Shown here: in pieces, positions 21,479 to 31,766 of the stretch
Layout: the number at the start of each line of letters is the position of its first letter
Numbering within the stretch: position 1 is the stretch's first letter
Assembly: GCA_030015575.1 (NCBI GenBank)
Contig: CM057344.1
Location: 592,232,410-592,296,409, forward strand
DNA from: Agapanthus africanus
Lineage: Eukaryota; Streptophyta; Magnoliopsida; Asparagales; Amaryllidaceae
Reading direction: 5' to 3'
DNA length: 64,000 bases
The notes under the pieces: model-generated
Told to the model about the DNA's origin: nothing
The model's database searches: none
What the model saw: the letters and a program-made list of their open reading frames with translations, nothing else
Made by a program: the position numbers and the translations under genes

Positions 21479-22170
21479 ACCTCAAGGATACGAGTATGTC
21501 CACTAGTCAATTCTATTCATACACACCTTGTTTAATCTGAACTAACTCTTAGACTGAATATCCGTTTGACTTGACTTGAACTTTTACCAAATATATATCT
21601 CACACCACCTACTCATATTCACATATACCTCTGTCAACATATCTAATTTGTATATAACCTCATACTTTTATACCCATGTACATCATATTCATTATATTTA
21701 TACACATCGTTTCTATACCTTTACTTTCTTATGAGGCAATTCTACCTGAGTATAACTCGCTGACGAACTTTTCTTTTCTTTCTCTATCTTTGGAATATCC
21801 ATCAGATAAGAATGAGTATTATGGCGAGAATCAAGATGTGGAGCCAACTAATGAAGATTATGCAGACTTGACGACGGAAGATTGGCTAGATTTAATTTTT
21901 GTTGTTACCCACATGTTTAGGGCTTTTGTTTCTCCTTTGATGTAATTAAACTATTTAGTTTATTTTACTATTTCTTTTGGAATGTAATAAAGTTTAATTA
22001 ATGGAAATAAATGGCTTTCGCTTATATTATTTTGATTTTGGTACACATCCTGCATGTTAGATATTCATACGCTTAACGTAACTGTATTGAATAGACCACT
22101 TTCAATACAGTTAGGTTGCGGATTTTGCCATGTCACCTTTCACCTTCTTTTGGGAAGCGGGATGTGACAT
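21479..22170 (+). repeat. 3' LTR of element D, right part
   Basis: The LTR of D resumes after the second GGGAT. It is AT-rich and includes a likely polyadenylation region (AATGTAATAAAGTT near 21980). It ends GGGATGTGACA, the usual terminus for LTRs that begin TGTAACG. The exact end is inferred from that terminus, because no partner LTR is present. Confidence 0.6.
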
Positions 22171-22970
22171 TGAGAGTGAAGCGCCAATGTAATTTTCTCC
22201 AAGGACTTGAACCCCTCCCTTCAACCCTTTTTCTATTTAGGCCAAAGCGGGGTAAGTCCTCGGTTTGCATCACACACTTGGTTTATTCATGCATCCCATC
22301 TTCTTTAATAACAAAATTGGTTTGCTTCAAATGCTGATCACCTTTCTCATGTCTTTATATGATCTCGGTCATAGTTGGCTAGTTGCTTATCGAACTTGCT
22401 TGTGTTTGAAATAAGAAAAGCATGCATTGCTATTCACTTTCAGTTTATATTCAAAATGCTTATTCCGGCACTTGTAATGCTAGTTCTTTTTGATGTATCA
22501 TTAGACGACATCATTTATCGTGGCCCATGTCATATCATGCTCTATACACCTTATACATATAGGCAAAGGCTAGGCGAGACTCACCAGGGGGAGATCGTTC
22601 TCTCCTTCCCCTAATCTCACTATCTACATAGGAAACCAATTTTTTTTACCATATCATGATATATAATCAAATTGAAAAATATTTAGAGCAAAAACCCAGT
22701 AAGGGAAACGGTCAATCGGGCTTGACGAACATCAACCAAAAAACGGTTATAACATTGTTTCTCTGCATGTCGATGACAAGCAAAGCTCTAAGAGTCATCA
22801 TGAACGACCTGCCGAGCATGTCAAGGACATTTAAAACAATGGTAATTCCTATAGATTTTCCTACATCAACCAAAAGTACTATAAATCATAAAGCTAAGCT
22901 ATCAAATGAATAGATCCAAATAAATGAACATGTATACGAATGATATGAGAATGTATAAATACCTCAATCC

Positions 22971-23060
22971 CTGAGTTAATGCTCTTGAGATCTTCGGTTT
23001 CTGGCAGCTCTCTAATAAATTCAACGGCGTTTTCACAACCTCTAAGTTCATACCAACATC
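22971..23060 (-). other. Possible lone exon
   Basis: On the minus strand a 30-residue open stretch (WYELRGCENAVEFIRE then LPETEDLKSINSGIE) ends exactly at a GAG|GTATTT donor-like site. The family is not recognised, no partner exon was found nearby, and the acceptor is unclear. It could be a gene relic or chance. Confidence 0.25.
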
Positions 23061-23501
23061 AATAACTATGGATGCACTGACTAAAGACGATTAATTATCA
23101 AACGAAGCTTGTTGAACATCATAATAGTTCCGAACTAAACGACATGATAGGAGGCTAGGACAAGAAATTCGGAAGATCGACCCGACCACAAAACACTTTC
23201 GTATACACAAATCCCGTAGCACACCAAAAGAAATGTTCGGTGAAGTAAGCAGACTCTCTAAGAAGAGATTTTTATTTTTATGGTTTTTTATTTATATATT
23301 TTGGTGCAAAAAGGCTTCTTAAGATCTAATGGAGAAGCAACGAACCAGGATCGAAATGGTAGAAAATGTTTGGATATAGAGCTAAGGAGGATGTACTCCA
23401 AAAATAGAGTTTACGAAATTTTGATCATATTAGAGTTGTTAGAGTTGTGGTGGTTCTTTCGATTTCGAAATGGTTGCGAATAAGAGTATAGTTAGCATTT
23501 T

Positions 23502-23826
23502 GGGTCTATTTGGGGACGGAGCAAGTTTTGTAAACTTTGTTTTCATAAAGTTAGCAAAAGATAACTTCAAAATGCTATCTTTTGCTTGTTTGGCGATCGT
23601 TTTGGAGTTGAGATAAGTGCAAATTTTCAGCCTTCGATTGCAGTTATCTCAACTCCAATCCGATCAAAATTTACTAAACTCCATTTTTGGAGTTTGAGAT
23701 TTGCAAACCATAGTTTGCATCACTGGTACCTCCACTTTAAAATTAAATATCCTAACTTTGTATCCAAACAAACAAGCCTTGGAGTTTAGTTTTGCCAACT
23801 TTATGTAACTCCATTCCCAAACAGTT
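23502..23826. mobile_element. MITE 1 (Tourist-like)
   Basis: The ends form an imperfect terminal inverted repeat: GGTCTATTTGGGGACGGAG at left, and the complement of CTCCATTCCCAAACAGTTTA at right. The interior has AACTCCATTTTTGGAGTTTGAGA, which is itself palindromic. It is non-coding and about 325 bp. Confidence 0.6.
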
Positions 23827-23828
23827 TA

Positions 23829-24038
23829 GGTCTTTTTTGGTTATGGAGTTGGGATAACTATAGTTTATTTTTTAGTGAAGGTAGGAGGATGCAAAACTGC
23901 GGTTTGCAATTCCCAAACTCCAAAAATGGAGTTTACAAAATTTTGATTGGATTGGAGTTAAGATAACTGCAGTATCTAAATATGTGGGCTCAAATAACTG
24001 CAGTTATCTCAACTCCAAAATAATTGCCAAACAAGACA
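23829..24038. mobile_element. MITE 2 (Tourist-like, PIF/Harbinger type)
   Basis: Ends GGTCTTTTTTGG and, inverted, TGTCTTGTTTGGC, each followed by GGAGTTGRGATAACT. TTA flanks both ends (23825-23827 and 24038-24041 approximately), as expected for PIF/Harbinger target duplications. It lies head-to-tail with MITE 1 and shares internal sequence with it. Confidence 0.65.
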
Positions 24039-25813
24039 TTAAGGATTTAGATTTTCAGGAAGTAGACAGTTTGATTTGGGTGTTTTAAGTTAATGGATAT
24101 TGATTTTTGATTGGAGTTTAAAAGACCCTTTACCCTTATATCCAATCCAATCCATATATAAATTAAAAAATCTAAAACCCTGTAACCGTTTTCGGAAACA
24201 CAATAACCCCGCCTGCCAACACACACCTCCAAAAAAAAATCAGATTTTTCTCCCATGAGGCTAAGAAACAAAGCATTTATATCTGTGACACGGTGGAATA
24301 ATGAAAACTCACCCTATTTCAGCTTTCTGGTTAAAATTCGATCTAAGATTCATAAAATCCAAAGTTGAGATAACAATAAATAGCTAAACTCCGATCCAAA
24401 CAAAGTTTCATGAACTTCAAAATTTATGAAGAAAACATCTATTTTGGAGTTTAGATAGCCACAAAGCCAAGCATCCCATCAAAATTAAAGCTTCAAATGA
24501 AGTTTGGACCTTGCAAACCATGGTTTGCATCGTCTCTAGTTCCACTTAAAAATAAATCGGTGTTATCTCAACTCCATACCAAAACGGGGGCTTACTTTTT
24601 ACTGCAATGTGACCTTTTTGTGAGCCTCAAACTCCTCTCCTTCCGATATTTGATATTCTCTCGCTCTAATTTAGAAAAATTCTATTGTGTGCCAGCCATA
24701 CAAGACGGTCATGAGTGAGAAAGACATAAGCAAATGGACCCCACCAAGCTGTCCAAAAGTTGTCGGAAATTCCCCATTTCTTTCTCTCTCCTGTCCGGAT
24801 GTATTACATCCGGCACACCAAATAATTTCTCACTTTCGAAAAACCGTCAATTGGGTGCTGATTTGAACAAATTGTCAGGATGACTTCAGGAGAAAGTGGT
24901 AATATTGGAAAATATTAAACTCCAAATTATAATGGTGAAACGGTTTAGAATCGTTAGTTGGGATAATATACAAGAAATTCCACGTGATTCTAAATCGTTT
25001 AACCGTTGATTTAATTAATAGAAAATTGACGGTTTTTCGATAATATACAGAACATTTTCATTCCACTAAATCAATGGTGAAACTGTTTAGAATCATGTGA
25101 AATTTTGTTGTATCTACTATTTGATGATGGAGATCAAGATGGTCAGTACTAATCATCCGAAAAATGATATAGAATTGACTTTGACCGCTCCATAGGGGGG
25201 AATCCCCTCCCAGGCCTCTATCCTCCATTATTCTCTATTAAATTTATAATAATAAACTCTGTTTTCCCTAACTTTGAAGCTAAACATAGTCAAAAAAACA
25301 TTTGAAGGAGTTTAGATCACTGCAATTAATTATCACAAAATTTAAAGTTGAGATAACTTATAATAAATCCAAATCCATAATTAAACCAGATACATTAAAA
25401 TGTCAGGTTAAACTCCATAACACTCCAATTATGATTACAACGTGATGATGGTCTTGTTCTCCACTTATATGCTTTCTAATAATTAGCTAGATGAAAGCCT
25501 CAAAAATTTCTAAGCTCGAAGTATGAGTTGAAAGCTTTTAGCAATTAACCATAAGCAAGAAATTTCATCATCAAGATATTATTAGAATTTACCTGAGAAT
25601 TCTTCAAAAATCAAAATGATTCATATTTTTACATGATTATTGATAAAAATATATTCTACTGCATACATACAGTTAAATTTTGCGACACATTTAGGAAATG
25701 GTTACATGATGAATTAATATTCTCTGTCTCGAATTTGAAAGACACAGAATGTATAAGAATATATCTAGGAATTTTTGTTTAGAGTCCTTATCGAATATTT
25801 TAAAAACAAGGCT

Positions 25814-26539
25814 TGATGATGCTCAATATTGGCGACGCCTAGGATCAGGACATGTGGCGGATGGCGTGTCCCATAACTCGGAAGAAAGGGTCCACAGAGG
25901 CCGACCAGGCCTCCCCTGTACCCGACCTGCAATCACAAGCTAGCCCTCCTCGGGGCTCCCTGCAGATTCGCCTCCTCGGCCCTTCTGCTCGCCCTGAGCT
26001 GCCACAAGACTAAGTCTCCTCGCTCGTCTCCGAGCCCCCCGGCCGAAGCCGTCTTTCTCGGTCCTCCGACCAGCTCCACCGCTCACAGGCGTAACCGTCG
26101 TCCCGCGAATCTCGCCATGCGCGGATTCTCCGCCAGCAACATCCCACGTTCCACGCCTCCGCGATCTCCATTAACGGGCGATCCGCTCTCTACGCGGGTG
26201 TGACGTCGGGAGCGTAACTGCCGGCGAGATTCTCGCGCCTGCTGCTGCGTGCCATCACCGCTATATAAACCCCCATCACAGAGGGGTCAAGGAAGCCATT
26301 TTTACTCCACTTAGCCGTTACGCTGCTCGGATCTAGTACTAACTTGATCGTCGGAGGGTCCTCGGTGGTATCCAACCATCTCGGGACTTCTTTGCAGGTA
26401 CTTGGCGTCAAACTCCTCCAATCACCAAATTTCCTCTACACCCATTGAGACCCACACACAATAGGGAATCCCCTCCAGAATCTACCAGAAGATCGACGGA
26501 AGACAACATCTGAGAGAGATCTGAAAAGGACCTCCATCA
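25814..26539 (+). repeat. 5' LTR of element A (726 bp)
   Basis: Starts TGATGATGCTC and ends CTCCATCA before the PBS. A TATA box (TATATAAA) is at 26262-26269. Homologous to 3241-4001 and 49946-50657. Confidence 0.9.
26262..26269 (+). promoter_or_regulatory. TATA box of the A 5' LTR
   Basis: TATATAAA within GCTATATAAACCCC. The same site occurs at 3725 in A-prime and 50403 in the 3' LTR. Confidence 0.7.
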
Positions 26540-26540
26540 G

Positions 26541-26560
26541 TTGGCGCCGTCTGTGGGAAA
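26541..26560 (+). other. Primer-binding site of element A
   Basis: TTGGCGCCGTCTGTGGGAAA, one base after the LTR, the PBS type seen in plant Tat-lineage elements. Confidence 0.8.
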
Positions 26561-26605
26561 CGCAAACTCCACAAAAACAAAGGTCTCCTTCCGATCTCCG
26601 TCCAC

Positions 26606-28311
26606 ATGGCAAGCGACCATCCTGAAGATTCGGGTACCAGCCGCCACCTCCCCCTCACCGAAGGCGCGGATGAACCCCCTCCGGCGACCATCATCCACGC
26701 CCTCGCCAGCCGAATAGGTCAGCTACAGTCCCTTGTGGAGGCGCTCGTCCGCGCCTAAACGGCAGGGCCTGGGCTCCAGATCGCCGCTCCTCCGCCTCCG
26801 GAACGCTCTACCCCCGTCGGCACGGCCGACCACCAGCGGGCCGCTACTCCCGACCACGGATCCTACGGACCCGTACTCCTTGAGACCCGTTGGGCGCCTA
26901 GCGGCTCCACCACCAAGCTTGTCGCCGGAGCACCACGCCTCGAGCCTCTTCGCGACCCTTGCCCTCCTGAGGAGATGTCGGTCACCTAGCCTGTCCACAG
27001 GCATGACCGACACCCACTCCCCCGACGGGTCACACAGAAGGGGCTCGCTACGACGGCTCGAGAGCCACCGCACCCGGGGATCTGAGGAACCTCATCGAGA
27101 GGAATCGGAGCCGAGCCCAAACGCAGGTCTCCCACAGCAGAGGCCAGGGATCCCGAGGCACCGAGTCCTCGGAGTACCGCGGCCGACTCGACGCCCTCGA
27201 GAAGAAGATCGAGGGCATGCGTCAGGAAGGTCACTTCTCGGCCGACGGGGCCGAGTACGTCGCCGACTCGCTTACCAAACCGTTCACCGAGGAGCTGCTT
27301 GCTGTCCACGTCTCCTAGCGCAACAAACCCCCGAAGGTCTCTCTGTTCGACGGGAAAACCGACCCCAAAGACCATTTGGATGCTTTCATCACGGGAATGA
27401 GCTTCCAGGACCATTTCGACGACGCCCAGTGCAGGGCCTTCCCTACCACCCTCATCCGTTCTGGTCGGGACTGGTTCTGAGGACTCGAGCCTCGCTCGAT
27501 CTCGACCTTCGACGAGCTGGCTACTCAGTTCCTCAGCCACTTCGTTGGGAACCGTCGGCAGAAGCACACGGTCGACTACCTCTTCACAATTAAGAGTGGA
27601 GACAAGGAGACGTTCAAGGCTTACATCACTCGCTTTTACAACGCCCTCCTCGAGGTTCCCGAGCACCGGGACGAGACCGTCATCACGGCGCTCAGATCTG
27701 GCCTGAGGCACAAGGAGTGGTTGTGCTCCTTTGCGTTGGCACAGCCTAAGACCATGGCCGAGGTCAAGACGTGGACCGAGCGCGAGGTTCAGCTAGAGTC
27801 CGAGGTGAATGCGAACTTCCCCCGGGCAGAACGATTCGACCAGAAGAAAATGGCTCGGGAGGAGAGGTCGGAGCATCAGCAGCCCTATCACCCAAAATTC
27901 AAGGAGTACACCCCGCTCAACGTCTCCCTCGCAGTGTTACTAGAGGAGGCCCAAGGCGAGGGGTTCTTCAAGTTCCCTCCAATCCCGTGTCAGGCATCAA
28001 AGCGGACCCGGGGCCCTTACTGCGCCTTCCACCGGACGCTGGGCCACGCCACCGAGGATTGCAAGCAACTCCGGGATTACATCGAGGAACTCATCCGATC
28101 GGGGCACCTCGCCACCTACTTAAGGGATAAACGGCAGGCTGAACGCGAGCAGGAGCAGCGTCCTCCCCCCGCCGAGCTGACCATCGGCCAGATCATGCTT
28201 GCTTCCGCGGAGGACCAGTCCGGCACCCGGAGTGCCCCGTACCCGGCGCCAGGCACGGAGGATAGCAAATCTCCAGGAAGCTCGGGCCGCGCTGATAGGG
28301 TCATCTATTAG
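26606..28311 (+). pseudogene. Gag of element A
   Basis: Capsid gene of a fossil Tat element, starting at ATG 26606 (ASDHPEDSGTSRHLPL). The N-terminal part is proline-rich. The Retrotrans_gag core lies near 27330-27770, with words such as TDPKDHLDAFITGM, YITRFYNALLEVPE and AQPKTMAEVKTW. The C-terminal part (27721-28311) has FKEYTPLNVSLAVLLEE and YCAFHRTLGHATEDCKQLRDYIEELIRSGHLATYL, diagnostic of the Tat lineage. It is not intact over its length. GC content is much higher than in the surrounding intergenic DNA. A polyadenylation-like AATAAA lies near 28366. Confidence 0.85.
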
Positions 28312-28519
28312 CCTGTACTTTTCTTTCGAGGCAATGTAAACTCTCCCTAAGGCCTATTGTCAATTTAATAAAGATCGGCAGAACATTGCGAAGAAAGTAG
28401 AAAAGTTCTTGTTTATTCAAGGGGGGGTATTATGAGCTCCTCAGCCGTACATACAAAAAAAATTGTTGTTACTATTACAGCAACGGGGGAAGGAGGTGCA
28501 GAGAGCACTGCTCGTGATA

Positions 28520-29420
28520 CTCGGTGAAGATCTCCGCAACGCCAAGGATTCGACCGAGCATCCGCCATGCTCGGTAATCCCTGGCGGGTAGCTTCCCTAC
28601 CGCAACGCCAGGGATCGGAAAGCCCACCCAGAGGCAACCTAGTAGCTGCTCTGCTCGGTCATCCCCGGCGGGTAGCTCTCCTACCGCAACGCCAGGGATC
28701 AGAACCCTCACCAAGAGGCAACCCGCAGCTGCCAGAAGCCGCCCTGCTCGGTTATCCCTGGTGGGTAGATTCTCTACAGCAATGCCAGGGATCGGAAAGT
28801 CCTCCCAAAGGCAACTTAGCAGCTGCCCTGCTCAGTCTCCCCGGCGGGTGGCTCCCCTACCGCAACGCCAGGGATCAAAACCCTCACCAAGAGGAAACCC
28901 AGCAGCTGCCCTGCTCGGTTATCCCTGGCAGGTAGCCTCCCTGCCGCAACGCCGGGGATCAAAGCCCTCACCAAGAGGCAACCTAGCAGCTCCCCTGCTT
29001 GTCATCCCCGACGGGTAGCTCTCCTACCTCAACGCCAAGGATCAAAAAGCCCTCCCAGAGACAGTCGAGCTCGAGGATCCCTCGCTCGGCTATCCTTCAG
29101 GACAAAAGCCCTCGCCAAGAGGCACCAGGTAGTAACCTTGCCCGGCCAAGGGTCATTGGTAGGCTTCTACAGCCCCTCCCGTGCCAAGGACCAAAATCCT
29201 CCCAGAGACAGTCGAGTCCTTGCTCGGCTATCCCCGGCTGGTAGCTTCCTACCACAACCGACAGGGATCAAAGTCCTCATCAAGAGGCACTGGGCGTAAC
29301 CCTGCTCGATCCCCGTCCTGAAGGATCAAAAGTCCTCGCAAGAGGCAACCGGGCAGCTACCCTACTCAGTCCAAATAAGGCCGACAACCCTCCGCCCACC
29401 ACGCGCAGACAGCCCGAGCT
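28520..29420. repeat. About 88-bp minisatellite in element A, each unit hairpin-forming
   Basis: About eight units carry ATCCCTGGCGGGTAGCT, then CCTACCGCAACGCCAGGGAT, then CCTCACCAAGAGGCAACC. Units are clearest from 28530 to 29060 and decay towards 29420. The two halves of each unit are complementary and can form a long stem. Confidence 0.85.
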
Positions 29421-29778
29421 GCCAACTAGGGGCATCAGGTCTATCCAAGTCTCGAGCGATCTCCCCTCGAATTCGGGGCCATGGGGATGCATGGAGATGC
29501 CTTCTCCTCAGCAGCGCTTGAATCAACTCGATGGACGATTGCTAGGCAGATAGCCGACCTGATATGGAGGCCCAACAGTGCAAGAAGAAAAATTTTACAA
29601 GCATTCTTCATGAACAAAAGACAAAAGCGCAAATCAAGGAAACCAAAGAAAGAAAAAGTTTTATTACTAAAAGGCGGTCTTTACAGAGGGTATTTTTGGC
29701 TCCTCAGCCTAACAAAATACCCGGAGGCTTACAAAGTTCTAGACGCAGCAAAATAAAAAGAGGAGGAAGACGGGGGCT
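29421..29778. other. Spacer between the minisatellite and antisense gene of element A
   Basis: No coding signal is supported. It includes CTCCTCAGCC near 29700, also found near 28436, so part of it is a repeat copy. An AATAAA-complement lies close to the 3' end of the antisense gene. Confidence 0.5.
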
Positions 29779-31766
29779 TTAGGCCTTCGGGCCAGGAACG
29801 GCCTCAGGGCCCTCGACATCCACCACGAGGTGAGCTGGGTCCTCGGCGAATTCCTCGTCATTAATCTCCTGCCCCTGCCCATCGGTGTCCGTGAGGGGGT
29901 ACTGGGCCCGGAGCTCTTCATCGGCAAACCCCAGCACTCGGGCCTTAACAGCGTCGAGGGCCTCATGCCAGATAAGGGTCGTGGCGACGGTCAAATCATC
30001 ATAGAAGTCTTTCGACTTCTTGTAGCCCTCCACCGCCGGCTAACATGGCCACCCTCAGGTCGGCCGACTTCGCCCACTCGGCCGCCGCCCCCAGCTCCTT
30101 CCGGAGGGATTTTACTGTCTTCTTCAGATTGCCGGCCAGCACCTGAGCGTCCTCAAGCTTGGCCTCAGCGACTGCGGTGGCCTCGCGGTGCCGGGCGACT
30201 TTCCGCTTCCCGGTCTCCACCTCACCCTCCAGGACGACGACCCTCGCCTTCATCGCCTCCAGCTCCCGCTTGGAGCTCTCTTCCAGCGAGGCAAGCTGGC
30301 CCGCAGCTTTCATCGCCGGGGCTACCATCTCGGCCTCCATGCGCAAGGCGAGGACGACGTGCTGAAGGACCTGAAAGGCAGAAGAGAGATCAAGAAAATG
30401 AGAGAGGAACTGAACCTCAAATAGTAGTGAAAGACAAGCGCTTACCTGCACGGACTCCTGGGCGATGGACGCCAGCTGAGCCCTAAAGGTCCCCCCGGGG
30501 ACTCTACCCCTGGCCGATGCCTCTATCTCATGCAGCAGGCTATCCGCGACAGATAGCCCCGAAGGCACGGCAAACTGGAGACCGCCTTCCTCCACCGTGA
30601 TCGGCGAAGACGGTTCCTGGGCAGATCTCTTCTTGAGTGGCCTCGAGGGAGAGTCGGTCTCCTCCTCCGAGGCCGGGTCCTTCAGAATCCGAGCCCACCT
30701 CCGACTCGACGTTCTGCTGGGCCCCGGGGCGAGATTCACTTCCGAGCGCTCGCGGGGCACTACCGCCGGGGGAGAAGGAGCCGGGGCAGGCTGTGAACGG
30801 GAAGAGCCGGCACCCCCAACCTTCGCAGCCGGCCTCGGCTGGCGCATTGAAGCCCGGAGCGAGTTTATGTCCATGGGTCCTGCACAGAACCAAATGTAGA
30901 GGGAGTCAACGATACGGGTAATATACGAACCAAAAAGGAAAACCTAAACTTACCGACGAACTCAACAGGGCTGAGCCCGGTCCAACTCAGAACCCTCTCA
31001 GACAACAGCACGTCGAAACGGGGGATGGGCTCCCACGACGCCACTCTCACTGCAACGGGATCACTGGACTGGTTCCCCGGCAAGTGCTTCTCCCTCGACC
31101 ACTCTGTAGGCACGGGCCAGTCTTCGCCCTCGGGAGGGGAAACGAAGAAGAACTTCTTCTTCCAGTCGTGAATGGAAGAAGGTAGGGCTACAACTCCCGT
31201 CCCGGCGGGGCCCCCTGATCGCTTTCTGAAAGAGAGATAAACCCACCTCGGGTCGCTCGCTCGACCACCGGGGTGATTTTTGAAGACGAGGGAAGAATCA
31301 AGGAGGGAAAAGCTGAAAGGATCGCCTGTAATTTCAGGCGAACCAGGAACCCGGGGAGAATCCTCCACGAGTTTGGCACCAACTGACCGGGGGCTAACCT
31401 GAAGAAGTTCAACGCTTCAACGACCTCAAGAGAGAAGGGCAGACGTATTCCACCCCAAAATACTTCCAAATACAGGGCGATCTCCCTGCCACGTACTTGG
31501 TCTGCCCTCTCTCCCTCCTTAGCCAGGCGGAGCATATAGCGCGAGGGGATGTGGAAGCGAGCCCGCGCGTTGGAAAGCTCGTCCTCATGCCTTATCCAAC
31601 ACAAGGCACTGGGAGCAGCATCTACCGCCTCCTCCCTGGGGGCTGCCCCCGCCATATGATCCCGGGAAGAGGGGCCAACCTCTGCCCCCCGGGAGGACTC
31701 AGGCTCACCTAAAGGGTTCCTAGAACCTACCCCAACGACATCTACCGACTCGACAAGAGAAGACAT
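29779..31766 (-). pseudogene. Antisense gene of element A (putative gypsy-type transposon protein, PF04195-like, with coiled coil)
   Basis: Read against gag. The N-terminal block (from about 31766) has IPSRYMLRLAKEGERA, ALYLEVFWGGIRLPFSLEVV and LAPGQLVPNSWRILPGFLV, the signature of the plant 'putative gypsy type transposon' family. The middle block has LPSSIHDWKKKFFFVSPPEG and PVPTEWS. A Pro/Ser-rich linker follows, then a long Ala/Glu/Lys-rich coiled coil (30000-30370) and an acidic tail. Two GT-AG introns of about 75 bp are visible (30880-30953 and 30371-30445). Antisense extra genes are known in Tat elements such as maize Grande (gene 23). The function is unknown. As part of an old element it is probably not intact. 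Confidence 0.7.

Larger units (their letters stand above)
4132..22170 (+). mobile_element. Element D: 5'-truncated Tekay-like gypsy element, split by element E
   Basis: A fossil chromovirus-type element. Visible parts are a gag zinc-knuckle region (4132-4500), decayed internal DNA (4500-5684), the lineage-typical 3' block (TTCGAGGACGAAAT near 5669) with polypurine tract, and a 3' LTR beginning TGTAACGACC at 5702. The LTR is interrupted by E (8664-21473, TSD GGGAT) and resumes at 21479, ending GGGATGTGACA near 22170. The 5' LTR is missing. The element is broken in many places and is older than E. It resembles element B in LTR ends, LTR length and gag. Confidence 0.75.
22171..25813. other. Intergenic DNA with MITEs
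   Basis: 3.6 kb without a convincing gene. It contains at least two adjacent Tourist-like MITEs (next entries), further decayed copies of the same AACTCCAAA/TTATCTCAACTCC sequence near 24330-24600 and 25270-25400, and a possible small inverted-repeat element near 24660-24835 (GTGTGCC ends). One possible minus-strand exon lies at 22971-23060. Confidence 0.6.

Noticed and set aside
26986-27711. 241-codon minus-strand frame opposite gag of A
   Set aside because: Shadow of GC-rich gag. Gag-family words are on the plus strand, and the minus frame has no recognisable domain.
28567-29244. Gln/Ser/Pro-rich frames over the A minisatellite
   Set aside because: Repeat-derived; the frame changes between units and there is no homology.
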